Notes: generated from the sequence alone by a model not told the origin. A stretch of DNA of 64,000 bases from Actinomadura harenae (GCF_003696215.1 NZ_RFFG01000016.1:1-64000); one strand, 5' to 3'. Shown: positions 50,081-59,423, numbered from the stretch's first letter. Program-made: numbers and translations.

Positions 50081-51565
50081 TCAGCTTTCGGTGCGACTCG
50101 ACCGGCCCTGGCCCGGCTCACCGACCGGGGCCGTGGCCGGATCGGTCTCGGGTGAGCGTCGGCGGGCGAGGGCGAGGCTCGCCATCGTCGTGATCGCCAT
50201 CGCGGCGACGCCGACCAGCGCCGCGGTCGTGTAGGCGTCCTCGTTCGGGAAGAGGTGGCCCGTGGCGGTGCCGGCGGCCAGGACCAGACCGCCGATGGCG
50301 CTGCCCAGGGAGTACCCGACGCTGCGGACGACGTAGTTGAAGCTCATGGCGCTCGACGTCTCGCTCTTGGGCGTGACGGCCAGGATGACGCCGGGCATGG
50401 CGGCCGAGAAGCCGCCGACGCCGAAGCCCAGCACGCCCATGGCCGCGAGCAGTTCGGCCAGGTCGGACCGGGCGGTGGCGAACAGGACGAACCCGCCGCC
50501 GACGATGGCGGCGCTGCCGGCCAGGAGCAGGGGGCCGTCGATCCGTTCCCGGACCCGCTGCGTGAGCCTGCCGGCGACGAACCCCAGCACGGAGAACGGG
50601 ATGAGGACCAGCCCCGCAACGAAGGTGGTCAGTCCGAAGCCGTAGCCGGCGCTGTGCGGCGTCTGCGCGTAGCGGGTGATGAGCGTGAGCAGGAGGTACA
50701 TGCCGCTCCCGCCGACGAACATGGCGATGTTCGCCCCGGCGACCGCCGGGTGCCGTACCGCCCGGACGTCGACCAGGGGCGTCGTGGTCCGCAGCTCGGA
50801 AACGGTCCAGGCGCAGAGCAGGAGCACGGCGGCGACGGCAAGGGTCACCGCCACGGCGAGGTGTCGGCTCCACAGGCTCCTCTCGCCGACCAGGAACAGG
50901 ACGAGGAGCAGTCCACCCGTCAGGACGAACGCACCAGCCACGTTCACCTGAGCGGAGCGGCCTTCGGGAGCTACGGGCATGGAGCGCCACGCGGTCACGA
51001 AGGCGAGGGCGGTGACGAGCAGGCCGAGGCCGTAGGCGGCCCGCAGTCCGCCGAACTCGGCGAGCAGCGCGGCCAGCGGGTAGCCGACGCCGGCTCCGAT
51101 GATGGAGACCACGGAGATCAGGGCGATCGTGGCCGCGCTGCGCCGCTCGGGAAGATGGTCGCGGGCCACGCCCATCATCAGCGCCGTGAGGCCGAGTCCG
51201 ACGCCCTGGGCCGCCCTGCCCACGAGCAGCCAGGCGAACGGCAGCGGCAGCACGGTGAGCGCGCTGCCGACGACGACGATCGCCAGCGTGGCGAGAATCG
51301 TGGCCCGCCGGTGCGGACCGGCCCCGAGCCGGCCGAGGACGGGTGTGGCGACGGCGCCGCTGAGCAGGGCGATGGTCAGCGTCCACTGCGCGCTGTCGAG
51401 GGAAACGTGGAACGTGGTCGCCACGCTGGTGATGAGCGGCGTCCCGAGGCTGCCGACCGCCGCCACGACCAGGGCGACGAAGATCAGGGCGGGGACCAGC
51501 AGACGTGCCTCGGAACGTTTCGGGGCGGTGTTCACGGGCTGGTCATGAGCCTGGGCCTCGGTCAC
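50081..51565 (-). CDS. MFS drug transporter (DHA2/EmrB-like)
   Basis: The 494-residue membrane protein has about 14 hydrophobic helices and the DHA2-type motifs QWTLTIALLSGAVATPVLGRLG after helix 1-2 and GRAAQGVGLGLTALMMGV (motif C-like region). Proton-driven export of drugs is expected. It starts with GTG and overlaps the stop of the MarR gene by four bases on the same strand, so MarR and the pump form one operon under MarR control. The N-terminal 15 residues are hydrophilic. Confidence 0.88.
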   Translation of the reverse strand: MTEAQAHDQPVNTAPKRSEARLLVPALIFVALVVAAVGSLGTPLITSVATTFHVSLDSAQWTLTIALLSGAVATPVLGRLGAGPHRRATILATLAIVVVGSALTVLPLPFAWLLVGRAAQGVGLGLTALMMGVARDHLPERRSAATIALISVVSIIGAGVGYPLAALLAEFGGLRAAYGLGLLVTALAFVTAWRSMPVAPEGRSAQVNVAGAFVLTGGLLLVLFLVGERSLWSRHLAVAVTLAVAAVLLLCAWTVSELRTTTPLVDVRAVRHPAVAGANIAMFVGGSGMYLLLTLITRYAQTPHSAGYGFGLTTFVAGLVLIPFSVLGFVAGRLTQRVRERIDGPLLLAGSAAIVGGGFVLFATARSDLAELLAAMGVLGFGVGGFSAAMPGVILAVTPKSETSSAMSFNYVVRSVGYSLGSAIGGLVLAAGTATGHLFPNEDAYTTAALVGVAAMAITTMASLALARRRSPETDPATAPVGEPGQGRSSRTES

Positions 51566-52020
51566 CGGTCCGACTCCTGCCGGGCGTGGCTTTCGAGCTC
51601 CGCGAGATGCAGCAGCGCCGGAAGGGCCGCTGCCAAGGCCTCGACCTCGTCACCGGTGAGTTCGTCGATCAACCGCGCGTACGCGTCGACGCCCGCCTGG
51701 TGCCGCGTCCGGACGTACGACGCGCCGGCCTCGGTCAGGCACACCAGCGTGACCCGCTTGTCGGACGGATCGCCCTTCCGCTCGACCAGCCCGGATTCCT
51801 CCATCACCCGGACCAGGACGGTCATCGCGGGCTGGGTGACGCCCTCGGCCACCGCCAGGTCGGTGATGCGTCGCGGGCCGGTCCTGTCCAGGGTGGCCAA
51901 GGTGGCGGCGGACGTCAGGCTCATGTCGCGGGGAAGGCGTTTCACGGCCCTGGTGGCCAGACCGTAGAGGGCTGTCCCGATGGCATCGGAAGCGCCGTGC
52001 GCGGCGTCTCGGTGGCTCAT
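51562..52020 (-). CDS. MarR-family transcriptional regulator
   Basis: The 152-residue protein has a MarR winged helix: SLTSAATLATLDRTGPRRIT, VAEGVTQPAMTVLVRVMEES and the wing GLVERKGDPSDKRVTLVCLT. It is first in an operon with the MFS pump, to which it is translationally coupled (GTGA overlap). The AT-rich stretch just upstream (TTCATATAAAAGTGCTATG, about 52025-52045) probably holds the promoter and the MarR site. Confidence 0.9.
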   Translation of the reverse strand: MSHRDAAHGASDAIGTALYGLATRAVKRLPRDMSLTSAATLATLDRTGPRRITDLAVAEGVTQPAMTVLVRVMEESGLVERKGDPSDKRVTLVCLTEAGASYVRTRHQAGVDAYARLIDELTGDEVEALAAALPALLHLAELESHARQESDR

Positions 52021-52160
52021 GCCGGAAACATAGCACTTTTATATGAAGCCTTTATGTATCTCCCGGTCGGGGTTCGGCGGTACTCGGCTGACAACGCGTT
52101 CATGGTCAAACTCGAAGACCCGTCATGAGGCCGCGACGTCAGGGGTGAGAACGGGCGTTC

Positions 52161-52190
52161 AGGCCCCGGAACCGGTGACGGTCCGGGGCT
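52161..52190. terminator. Hairpin downstream of MFS gene at 52203
   Basis: AGGCCCCGGA/ACCG and CGGTCCGGGGCT form a stem of about 11 bp with one bulged base, just after the stop of the minus-strand MFS gene. Confidence 0.55.
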
Positions 52191-52202
52191 CCGGTCAGAG
52201 GG

Positions 52203-53390
52203 TCACGCCTCGGCCGGCTCCGGGGTGGAGGGGGTCGGCTGGGGTGCCGCGGCCGGACGGCGGCGCACGGTCGTCAGGTGGTAGAGCAGCGCCAGCGTCG
52301 TGACCGCGGCGGCGGGCAGGCCGAGGGAGCGGGGCGCGATGCCGAACGACTCCTGGGCGAGTCCGCCCAGTCCGCCGCCGAGGGCGATCCCGATGTAGAT
52401 GGCCGAGGAGTTCAGGCCGAGCAGGACCGGCGCCGCGGCCGGGCTGAGCGCGATGAGCCGGTGCTGCTGGGGCACGACGACGATGCCCAGGGCCACGCCC
52501 CACACCGCCGCCCAGACCAGGGTGGACGCGTACGTGGACGTCGCGACCGAGGTGAGGGCGAGGGCGGCGGCGGCGATGACGAGCGGAGCGGTCAGCACAC
52601 GCGCGGGGTCGTGCCGGTCGACGAGCCGTCCGGCGATGATGTTCCCGGCAAGGATGCCGAGTCCCCAGGCCAGAAGGACGATGGTGAACAGCGACTCGGA
52701 GCCGTCCGTCGCGTCCTTCAGGGCCGGGGCGATGTAGGTGTAGAGGATGTAGGCGCCGACGAAGGCCAGCGCGGTGACGGCCAGCAGCGAGAGGACCCGT
52801 CCCTGCTTGAGTGGACGCAGCCGGTCCCCCAGTGAGGCGGCGGGGAGCGTCACCTTGGGCAGGCCGACGACGATTCCGACGATCGCGACAAGGCCGACAC
52901 CGGCGACGGCCCACAGGGTGACGTGCCAGTCGCTACGGCCGATCAGCGTGCCCAGGGGAAGGCCCAGCGCCGTCGCCAACGTGAGGCCGCCCAACACGAA
53001 CGCCAACGCACTGCCCCGGCGTTCGGGGGGCGCGATGGCCCCCGCCGTGCTGGACGCGGCGGAGTTGATCATCCCGGCTCCGACCGCGGTGACGACGCGG
53101 GCGAACATCACGACCTCGTAGCTGGTGCCGACGGCGGTGACGGCGTTGCCGACCACGAAGACGCTCAACGCGATCAGCAGCGCGGACCGCCTGTCCAGCC
53201 CGCTGGTGATCGCGCCCATGACCGGCGCCGACACGGCCATCACCAGGGCGAACACCGTCACCAGCTGCCCGGCGGCGGGCGTGGACACCCGCAGGTCGGT
53301 GGCGATGGCCGGGAGCAGGCCCGCGATGACGTAGCTGTCGGTGCCTACGGCGAACGTCGCCAGGGCCAGGGGAAGCAGTCGTTTCAACAC
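52203..53390 (-). CDS. MFS transporter (DHA1-type)
   Basis: The 395-residue protein has 12 hydrophobic helices, with the DHA1 pattern AVGTDSYVIAGLLPAIATDL at the first helix and GAITSGLDRRSALLIALSVF in the loop after helix 2 (motif A-like). Export of a drug or amino-acid-like compound is likely. GTG 53390 is chosen: AAGGCGG lies upstream and the protein then starts LKRLLPLALATFAVG; the longer upstream frame is not typical of a membrane protein. It is divergent from an ArsR gene with a perfect dyad in between. Confidence 0.87.
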   Translation of the reverse strand: MLKRLLPLALATFAVGTDSYVIAGLLPAIATDLRVSTPAAGQLVTVFALVMAVSAPVMGAITSGLDRRSALLIALSVFVVGNAVTAVGTSYEVVMFARVVTAVGAGMINSAASSTAGAIAPPERRGSALAFVLGGLTLATALGLPLGTLIGRSDWHVTLWAVAGVGLVAIVGIVVGLPKVTLPAASLGDRLRPLKQGRVLSLLAVTALAFVGAYILYTYIAPALKDATDGSESLFTIVLLAWGLGILAGNIIAGRLVDRHDPARVLTAPLVIAAAALALTSVATSTYASTLVWAAVWGVALGIVVVPQQHRLIALSPAAAPVLLGLNSSAIYIGIALGGGLGGLAQESFGIAPRSLGLPAAAVTTLALLYHLTTVRRRPAAAPQPTPSTPEPAEA

Positions 53391-53450
53391 CGGAGGGTGC
53401 CGCCTTTCCAGAGGAACCTCGGAAGTACAGAGCGGAACCCTAGGCCAATA

Positions 53451-53476
53451 CATTGATACTTGTCCATGTATCAATG
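53451..53476. promoter_or_regulatory. Perfect dyad, probable ArsR operator
   Basis: CATTGATAC (53451-53459) and GTATCAATG (53468-53476) are perfect 9-bp arms separated by 8 bases in the gap between the divergent MFS and ArsR genes. Confidence 0.7.
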
Positions 53477-53515
53477 AGTGCTAGGGTGCGGGTGTGCGGA
53501 CCACGAGGAGCGGCG

Positions 53516-53857
53516 ATGCGTGAGGTGTCTCAACCGGCGACCGAGGCCATCCGGCTGGTGGAGGTGCTTCGCGCTCTCGCCGACCCGGTGCGACTGGACC
53601 TCGTCCTGCGGCTCGACCAGATGGGCGAGGACTTCTGCAACGCGATCGGCGCCGAACTCGACGTGCACCAGACGACGCTGTCGCACCACTACCGGGTACT
53701 GCGCGAGGCCGGCGTGACGTGGACGACGGTGCAGGGCCGATCCCGGCTGGTCCGACTGCGCCGGGAAGAACTCAACGAGCTGTTCCCCGGCCTGCTCGAC
53801 TCCGTACTCACCGCGCAGCGCAAAACACGCGCCACCGCGACCGTCGAGGCCTCGTAG
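53516..53857 (+). CDS. ArsR-family regulator
   Basis: The 113-residue protein has an ArsR winged helix (EVLRALADPVRLDLVLRLDQ, DVHQTTLSHHYRVLREAGV, VQGRSRLVRLRREEL). The metal-binding CxC of ArsR/SmtB proteins is absent, so it probably senses something other than a heavy metal. ATG 53516 has GAGGAG five bases upstream; the longer in-frame version starts inside the operator. It most likely represses the divergent MFS gene. Confidence 0.88.
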   Translation: MREVSQPATEAIRLVEVLRALADPVRLDLVLRLDQMGEDFCNAIGAELDVHQTTLSHHYRVLREAGVTWTTVQGRSRLVRLRREELNELFPGLLDSVLTAQRKTRATATVEAS

Positions 53858-53878
53858 GCGCGGCTCCCCACAAAACGA

Positions 53879-53907
53879 CCGGCCGCCCCGAACCACTCCG
53901 CGGCCGG
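53879..53907. terminator. Hairpin after the ArsR gene
   Basis: CCGGCCGC (53879-53886) and GCGGCCGG (53900-53907) form an 8-bp GC-only stem with a 13-base loop, 22 bases after the ArsR stop. Confidence 0.6.
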
Positions 53908-53992
53908 CCTTCCACGCCTCGGACTCGGTCATCCGGGGGAAGCACCGATGTGCGCCCTGTCCAGGCGGCGCCCTGCGCAGTCAGATCAGAGC

Positions 53993-54013
53993 GGAATATC
54001 GGCCGCGTATCGA
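53993..54013. promoter_or_regulatory. VanR-type site upstream of vanH
   Basis: The 21-bp box starts GGAATATCG and ends GCGTATCGA. It matches the boxes at 45452 and 59424 and lies 46 bases before the vanH start, where VanR activates vanHAX in related clusters. Confidence 0.65.
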
Positions 54014-54058
54014 GATTCGCATACGTGCTGACAACACGGCGCTGTCTTGACTTGAGAC

Positions 54059-55111
54059 ATGCCCTTCAGCGAATCGGGTTCGATCTACAGCGAAGTGGCC
54101 ACGGACCGTCGCGCCCGAACGATGGCCGAGCCATCTTCCTCGCCCATCCCACCAACAGGACTCGCGGTCTTCGGATGCGGTCAGGACGATGCCGCCTTGT
54201 TCCGGGAGATGGGGGCACGCCTTGGATTGTCGCTGACCATCACCGAGGGCGCCGTCTGCGAGACCAACGCTGAACTTGCACGTGGCAACCGATGCGTCAG
54301 CGTGAACCACAAGACCCAGGTCACCGGTCCCATGCTTCTGGCGCTCAGCAAAGCCGGTGTGGAATACATCTCCACCAGAAGCATCGGCTGCAACCACATC
54401 GACCTGGAGTACGCCGAGCGCGTCGGTATCTCGGTCGGCAATGTCGCCTACTCGCCGGACAGCGTGGCCGACTACACGTTGATGTTGATGCTGATGGCCG
54501 TGCGCCACGCGAAATCCACCATCCGCCGCACCGACGCTCATGACTATCGGCTGAGCGAAACTCGCGGCAAGGAGCTGCGGGACCTGACCGTCGGGGTGAT
54601 CGGCACAGGCCGCATCGGCGCAGCGGTCATCCAGCGTCTGCGAGGTTTCGGCTGCCGCGTGCTGGCCCACAACAACCGATCTCACGATTCACCCGGCCAC
54701 GTGCCTTTCGACGAACTGATCGAACTGAGCGACATCGTGACGCTCCACACCCCGCTCACCGCGGACACCCACCATCTCCTCGACCGCCATCGCATCGAGC
54801 GGATGAAGCCCGGCGCGTACATCGTCAACACAGGTCGCGGACCGCTGCTCGATACCGAGGCGCTCCTCGCCGCACTGGAGAGCGGCAGGCTGGGCGGCGC
54901 GGCACTGGACGTCCTCGAAGGCGAGGACGGCATCTTCTACACCGACCGTCGAAACAGGCCTTTCGAGAACGAGGCCCTGGCGCGACTGCAGCGCCTGCCG
55001 AACGTGCTGATCAGTCCGCACTCCGCCTATGACACCGACCACGCCCTGAAAGACATCGTCGAGAACACTCTCATCAACTGCCTGAGCTTCGAGAGCGGGA
55101 GAACAGCATGA
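54059..55111 (+). CDS. vanH: D-lactate dehydrogenase VanH
   Basis: The 350-residue enzyme reduces pyruvate to D-lactate with NADH, supplying VanA. It has the D-2-hydroxyacid dehydrogenase layout: nucleotide site VGVIGTGRIGAAVIQRLRGFG, the substrate Arg in IVNTGRGPLLDTEAL, the conserved Glu in DVLEGEDGIF and the catalytic His in ISPHSAYDTD. Order and spacing match VanH of actinomycete glycopeptide-resistance clusters. Its stop overlaps the vanA ATG (ATGA). An internal ATG at 54122 could be the start instead. Base composition is visibly less extreme than in neighbouring genes, suggesting transfer. Confidence 0.93.
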   Translation: MPFSESGSIYSEVATDRRARTMAEPSSSPIPPTGLAVFGCGQDDAALFREMGARLGLSLTITEGAVCETNAELARGNRCVSVNHKTQVTGPMLLALSKAGVEYISTRSIGCNHIDLEYAERVGISVGNVAYSPDSVADYTLMLMLMAVRHAKSTIRRTDAHDYRLSETRGKELRDLTVGVIGTGRIGAAVIQRLRGFGCRVLAHNNRSHDSPGHVPFDELIELSDIVTLHTPLTADTHHLLDRHRIERMKPGAYIVNTGRGPLLDTEALLAALESGRLGGAALDVLEGEDGIFYTDRRNRPFENEALARLQRLPNVLISPHSAYDTDHALKDIVENTLINCLSFESGRTA

Positions 55112-56148
55112 GCAGATTGAAGGTCGGATTCATCTTCGGAGGCGCTTGCGAGGAGCACTCCGTCTCCGTCAAGTCAGCGCGCGAGGTGGCGAGGAACCTC
55201 GACACCGAGAAGTACGAGCCGCTCTGGATCGGCATCACGGCCGACGGCGACTGGATACTGTGCGACGGCCCTGCCGCGGGCTGGGAGAGCGGCAGCGCCC
55301 GACCCGTCACGCTGTCACCTGACCGAAGCGTGCACGGTCTGCTGGTCATGGGGCAGGTTGGCTATGAGACGGTGCGCCTCGACCTCGTCTTCCCCATACT
55401 TCACGGCAGGCTCGGCGAAGACGGCGCGATCCAGGGTTTGTTGGAGCTCTCCGGCATCCCCTACGTCGGCTGCGACATCCAGGGCTCGGCCGTGTGCATG
55501 GACAAGTCCCTGGCCTACACCGTCGCGAAGAGCGCAGGAATCGCGACGCCGGTTTTCTGGGTCGTCGCGGAGAACGAGAAGGTCGACCCCGACCGCCTCC
55601 CTTATCCCGTGTTCGTGAAGCCGGCCCGATCAGGTTCATCGTTCGGCGTCAGTAAAGTCACCGAGAAAGATGAGCTGCCGAGCGCGCTGAGCGCAGCGCG
55701 ACAGTACGACCTCAAGGTTCTGATCGAGGAGGCGGTGGCCGGCGGCGAGATCGGCTGCGCGGTCCTCGAAGAACGGTCCGGCCTGGTCACCGGCGAGGTG
55801 GACCGCGTCGACCTCTCGCACGGATTCTTCAGAATCCACCAGGAGGACTCCCCCGAGACCGGCTCGGAGAACTCGACGTTCATCGTTCCCGCCGACATCT
55901 CCGACGACTCGCGCCGGCTCGCCCAACAGACCGCCAAGACCGTCTACCGCGCCCTGGGCTGCAGGGGACTCGCCCGCGTCGACATGTTCCTCACCGACGA
56001 CGGACAGGTGGTGCTCAACGAGGTCAACACCATGCCCGGCATGACGTCCTACAGCCGCTACCCGCGAATGATGGCCGCCGCGGGACTGTCGCTCTCGGAC
56101 GTGATCGACCGGCTCATCTCGATGACGCTGCACGGGACGAAGCGATGA
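55108..56148 (+). CDS. vanA: D-alanine--D-lactate ligase VanA
   Basis: The 346-residue ATP-grasp ligase joins D-Ala to D-Lac to form the depsipeptide that replaces D-Ala-D-Ala in peptidoglycan precursors. It has the N-terminal FGGACEEHSVSVKSAREVA, the grasp loop VKPARSGSSFGVSKV, and LARVDMFLTDDGQVVLNEVNTMPGM (shown in pieces) at the metal site. In the omega loop, FRIHQEDSPE carries the His that in VanA/VanB-type ligases selects D-lactate over D-alanine. It is coupled to vanH by ATGA and its own stop overlaps the vanX start, so the operon is tightly packed. Confidence 0.93.
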   Translation: MSRLKVGFIFGGACEEHSVSVKSAREVARNLDTEKYEPLWIGITADGDWILCDGPAAGWESGSARPVTLSPDRSVHGLLVMGQVGYETVRLDLVFPILHGRLGEDGAIQGLLELSGIPYVGCDIQGSAVCMDKSLAYTVAKSAGIATPVFWVVAENEKVDPDRLPYPVFVKPARSGSSFGVSKVTEKDELPSALSAARQYDLKVLIEEAVAGGEIGCAVLEERSGLVTGEVDRVDLSHGFFRIHQEDSPETGSENSTFIVPADISDDSRRLAQQTAKTVYRALGCRGLARVDMFLTDDGQVVLNEVNTMPGMTSYSRYPRMMAAAGLSLSDVIDRLISMTLHGTKR

Positions 56149-56753
56149 ACGACGACTTCGTCTACATCGACGACTGGGTTCCGGGCGTCCGCTGGGACGC
56201 CAAGTACGCCACCTGGGACAACTTCACCGGCAAACCGGTGGACGGCTATCTCGCGAATCGAATCGTCGGCACCCGGTCCCTGAGCGCGGCCCTGGAGCGA
56301 GCGCGCCGGAAGGCGGCCTCTCTCGGCTTCGGGCTGCTTCTCTGGGACGGGTATCGCCCCCAACGCGCCGTCGACTGTTTCCTCCGCTGGTCGGAACAGC
56401 CCGAGGACGGCCGGACCAAGTCGCACCACTACCCGAACATCGATCGGGCCGAGATGGTCACGCAGGGGTATGTGGCCGCGAAGTCGGGCCACAGCAGGGG
56501 CGGCGCCGTGGATCTGACCCTCTATCACCTTGCCACCGGTGAGCTTGTTCCCATGGGTGGCGGCCATGACCTCATGGACCCGATCTCACGTCATCAAGCC
56601 AGCGAAATCACGCCGGCCGAGGCCCACAACCGCGAGCATCTCCGTTCCATCATGGAGGACTGCGGATTCGATCGTTACGACTGCGAATGGTGGCACTACA
56701 CGCTAAGAAACGAGCCCCATCCTGATGCCTACTTCGACTTCCCCATCACGTGA
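56145..56753 (+). CDS. vanX: D-Ala-D-Ala dipeptidase VanX
   Basis: The 202-residue zinc peptidase hydrolyses D-Ala-D-Ala so that only D-Ala-D-Lac enters the wall. Residue numbers match the prototype exactly: Arg71 in WDGYRPQ, His116 and Asp123 in SGHSRGGAVDLTL, Glu181 and His184 in DCEWWHYTL. It is cytoplasmic and overlaps the vanA stop by four bases. It is followed on the same strand by a C39-like peptidase gene. Confidence 0.94.
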   Translation: MNDDFVYIDDWVPGVRWDAKYATWDNFTGKPVDGYLANRIVGTRSLSAALERARRKAASLGFGLLLWDGYRPQRAVDCFLRWSEQPEDGRTKSHHYPNIDRAEMVTQGYVAAKSGHSRGGAVDLTLYHLATGELVPMGGGHDLMDPISRHQASEITPAEAHNREHLRSIMEDCGFDRYDCEWWHYTLRNEPHPDAYFDFPIT

Positions 56754-56811
56754 CCGAAGTCTCCATTGCATCTCCCAGTGGAGGAATTTGGACCGCAATG
56801 ACGAGGTCGTC

Positions 56812-57396
56812 ATGCGGCGCACCGGCCCGTCCGGGCTGGAGGTCTTCCTGGGCGGGGCCGATCCATCGCGACTGCACGACTGGGCCGCCGACGGATACCG
56901 CTCAAGCAGGGAGTACCTGTTCTGGTCCCGCAAGGTCTGCGGTCTGGCGTGTCTACAGTCGCTGCTCCACGGCTGGACCGACATCCGGCTACCGATGGGT
57001 GAACTCCTCGCACAAGCCCTCGACTGGGGCTGCTACGTGGTGGAGCCCTCCGGCAAGGTTCAAGGACTCATCTACCGGCCGTTCATGGCCTGGGTCGGCT
57101 CACAATTCGGATTTCACTGCGAACTGGTCGAGCACACGCCCATCCAGGTATCCGGCCGAGAGGTGGAACCCGGGCAGGTCATGATCGCGTCGGTATCACC
57201 TGAGATTCGCGACCCGAACACTCGCGAGCCCCAGCGCGGGGGCCACCTCGTGCTGGTCTATGCGGTCGATGACGGCGTAGTGCGTTTCCATAATCCGTCG
57301 GGCTACTCCCACAATTCAGACTCCGCATCGCTACCCATGCATGTGTTCGAGCGGTTTCACGCGAAACGAGGAATAATGATCAGGAGGACATCGTGA
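56812..57396 (+). CDS. C39-like cysteine peptidase-type protein in the van operon
   Basis: The 194-residue protein has a papain-like triad pattern: Cys in [17 protein letters not shown], His in [23 protein letters not shown] and the following Asn/Asp. This fits a C39-like or BtrH-like cysteine peptidase. It lacks a signal peptide, so it should act in the cytoplasm. It begins 58 bases after vanX (an in-frame reading overlaps vanX), and its stop overlaps the start of the murG remnant. ATG 56812 has GAGG six bases upstream; a TTG at 56788 preceded by GGAGGA is an alternative. Its substrate is unknown; a peptidoglycan precursor peptide is an obvious candidate. Confidence 0.7.
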   Translation: MRRTGPSGLEVFLGGADPSRLHDWAADGYRSSREYLFWSRKVCGLACLQSLLHGWTDIRLPMGELLAQALDWGCYVVEPSGKVQGLIYRPFMAWVGSQFGFHCELVEHTPIQVSGREVEPGQVMIASVSPEIRDPNTREPQRGGHLVLVYAVDDGVVRFHNPSGYSHNSDSASLPMHVFERFHAKRGIMIRRTS

Positions 57397-58029
57397 TGCC
57401 AGGCGAGCCGCCACCGCGCGTCGTTGTCGCCGGTGGCCATTCGGCAGGACACATCGAGCCGCGATGAACTGCGCCGACGCCCTACGTCGTCTGGAGCCCA
57501 CGGCCGAGGCCGTGCTCCACCGCGTCCTGGCCGAGGTCGTGGTGGGCTTCGGCGGCCATGTGGCCATGCCGGCCTACCTTGCCGCCCACAGGCAGGGCCT
57601 GCCGATCGTCATCCACGAGGCGAACGCCCGGCCCGGAGCGGCCAACCGGCTGGCGGCCCGGATGACGACGCACGTGTTCACCGCCCCCGCCGAGCGACCG
57701 GCGTGCAGGTGCTGCACATCACCGAGCCGCAGCACGTGGTCGAAGGGCCGGGCCCCGACCCCGCCGACCCGCCCTACGTCGTCATGCCCTACGTAGACGA
57801 GATGCAGTACGCCTACGCCGCGGCCGACTTCGTGATCTGTCGCTCGAGAGCGATGACGTGCGCGGAACTGGCCGCCGTCGGCCTGCCGGCCGTGTACGTC
57901 CCGCTACCGCTGCGCGGCGGTGAGCAGCGGCTGAACGCCGAGCCGGGCGACACGGGTACACCGGCCAGGCTGGAAGCTCGTCCCGCTTCTACCGGGCCTG
58001 CCGGGCTGTCGCAGGTAGCCGTACCGTGA
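57396..58029 (+). pseudogene. Degenerate murG-like glycosyltransferase gene
   Basis: The start is good (ATG 57396, CAGGAGGACA upstream) and reads [15 protein letters not shown], the MurG G-loop. It then meets a stop, and the frame resumes as [17 protein letters not shown] deletion of ~75 residues follows before [17 protein letters not shown] and [20 protein letters not shown] second frameshift near 57700 leads to [20 protein letters not shown] and [20 protein letters not shown], ending abruptly after [10 protein letters not shown]. MurG adds GlcNAc to lipid I. Extra murG copies occur beside some actinomycete van operons; this one is dead. Confidence 0.8.
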
Positions 58030-59095
58030 CGCGTAGCCCGCCATCGGCGCGCGGGGTGAGCGAGAGCGTTCCGTCGTGCGCTCGGGTGATGCTCTTGGCG
58101 ATCGCCAGACCGAGGCCGACCCCTGCATGGTCGCTGCGGATGCGTTCAGTGCCGCGCTGGAACGGCTCGGTAAGGGTGGAGACCACGTGCGGGCTGAGCT
58201 TGTCGCCGGTGTTCTCGACCGTGAGCACGGCGTCCTCAGGGCCGACGGCGGTGCTGACCTGAACGGTGCCGGACTCCGGCAGGTTGTGGACGATCGCGTT
58301 GTGCAGGAGATTCGTGGTCAACTGCAGCAGGAGCGCATGAGAGCCGGTGGTGGGGGTGATGTCCCCGGAGGTTTCGATGACGACGCCATGCTTCTCGGCA
58401 AGCGGGAGGAGTGTCTCGGTGGCTTCTTCCGCGATGAGAGACAGATCGACGTCATCTCGGGCGAAAAAGCGCTGGTCACTGCGGCTGAGCAGGAGCAGCG
58501 CCTCGGTGAGGTCGATCGCTCGGGCGTTGACGACGCGGAGGCGTTCATCGAGCTCGCTGCTTTCCCGGCTCGGATCGTTGCGAGCGACGTCGAGCAAGGT
58601 CTGCGTGATCGCCAGTGGAGTACGCAGCTCGTGGGAGGCGTTGGCCGCGAAGCGCTGCTGTTCGGCGACATGCGCTTCGAGCCGCGCGAGCATGCCGTCG
58701 AAGACGTCGGCGAGCTCTCGGAACTCGTCCCGGCGCCCCTCCAACTCGATCCGGTGAGAGAGCGCCCCCCTCGCAGCCGTGCGCGTGGCATCGGTGATGC
58801 GGGCCAGCGGAGCCAGCATCCGCCCGGCGAGAATCCACCCTCCGGCGAGACCGAACACCAGCAGGAACGCCAGCACCAGTATCGCGGCCGGAACGAAGAC
58901 GGCTGGGCCGAAATTGCTGCTCGGGTGGAAAACCCGCAGGAAGTCGGACAGATCTGCGACATACAGGCCTTTCGACCTTCCTCGCAGGAGGAACACCCAC
59001 ACAGCGGCGAGCAGCAAGGCGCCTGCGATCATGAGGAATCCGGCATAGCTGAAGGCGAGCTTGAGGCGGACGCTCAACCCAGGTGCCCTATCCAC
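57989..59095 (-). CDS. vanS: Histidine kinase VanS
   Basis: The 368-residue sensor kinase has two transmembrane helices ([21 protein letters not shown] and [20 protein letters not shown], with an extracytoplasmic loop of ~37 residues), a HAMP segment ([19 protein letters not shown]), the H-box [20 protein letters not shown], the N-box [14 protein letters not shown] and the G-box [20 protein letters not shown]. It matches actinomycete VanS. GTG 59095 overlaps the end of the vanR remnant, so the original vanRS coupling is kept. It converges on the van operon and overlaps the murG remnant's end. All kinase motifs are intact. Confidence 0.9.
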   Translation of the reverse strand: MDRAPGLSVRLKLAFSYAGFLMIAGALLLAAVWVFLLRGRSKGLYVADLSDFLRVFHPSSNFGPAVFVPAAILVLAFLLVFGLAGGWILAGRMLAPLARITDATRTAARGALSHRIELEGRRDEFRELADVFDGMLARLEAHVAEQQRFAANASHELRTPLAITQTLLDVARNDPSRESSELDERLRVVNARAIDLTEALLLLSRSDQRFFARDDVDLSLIAEEATETLLPLAEKHGVVIETSGDITPTTGSHALLLQLTTNLLHNAIVHNLPESGTVQVSTAVGPEDAVLTVENTGDKLSPHVVSTLTEPFQRGTERIRSDHAGVGLGLAIAKSITRAHDGTLSLTPRADGGLRVTVRLPATARQAR

Positions 59096-59402
59096 GTTCG
59101 TCTCCCTCACTCCCGGCTTCCGGTCCTGTACCGATGCGGTGGCCGACGCCAGGCACCGTGGCGATCGACCAGGGTTCGCCGAGCCGCTTGCGCGGGTCGG
59201 CGAACTCCCGCACTGGCGGCCTCTTATGGGCATGCCTGCGGTCGAGAGCTCCGGGACGGAGTACGAGTTCTTGCAGCTCGAACGGCTTGGTGAGGTAGTC
59301 ATCAGCGCCGAGCTCGAACCCGGAAGCCCTGGCTTCCAGGCGCAGTCCGGCGCGGATGGCCTCAGCCATGTAGGGCTCATTCTCCACAACCGGCACACGC
59401 AT
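59088..59402 (-). pseudogene. vanR: vanR with two internal deletions
   Basis: The frame is open from ATG 59402 (PVVENEPYMAEAIRAGLRLE) to the stop, but only 104 codons remain of the ~227 expected. Against the full-length relative at 44748 it jumps from GLRLEA straight to RASGFELGADDYLTKPFEL, losing the phospho-acceptor Asp, and from RPPVREFAD to RKRLGEPWSIATVPGVG, losing most of the winged helix. Both deletions keep the frame. The product could neither be phosphorylated nor bind DNA. Start, VanR box upstream and overlap with vanS are still present. Confidence 0.88.
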
Positions 59403-59423
59403 GCTCTCAATCGTAGGAACGGA

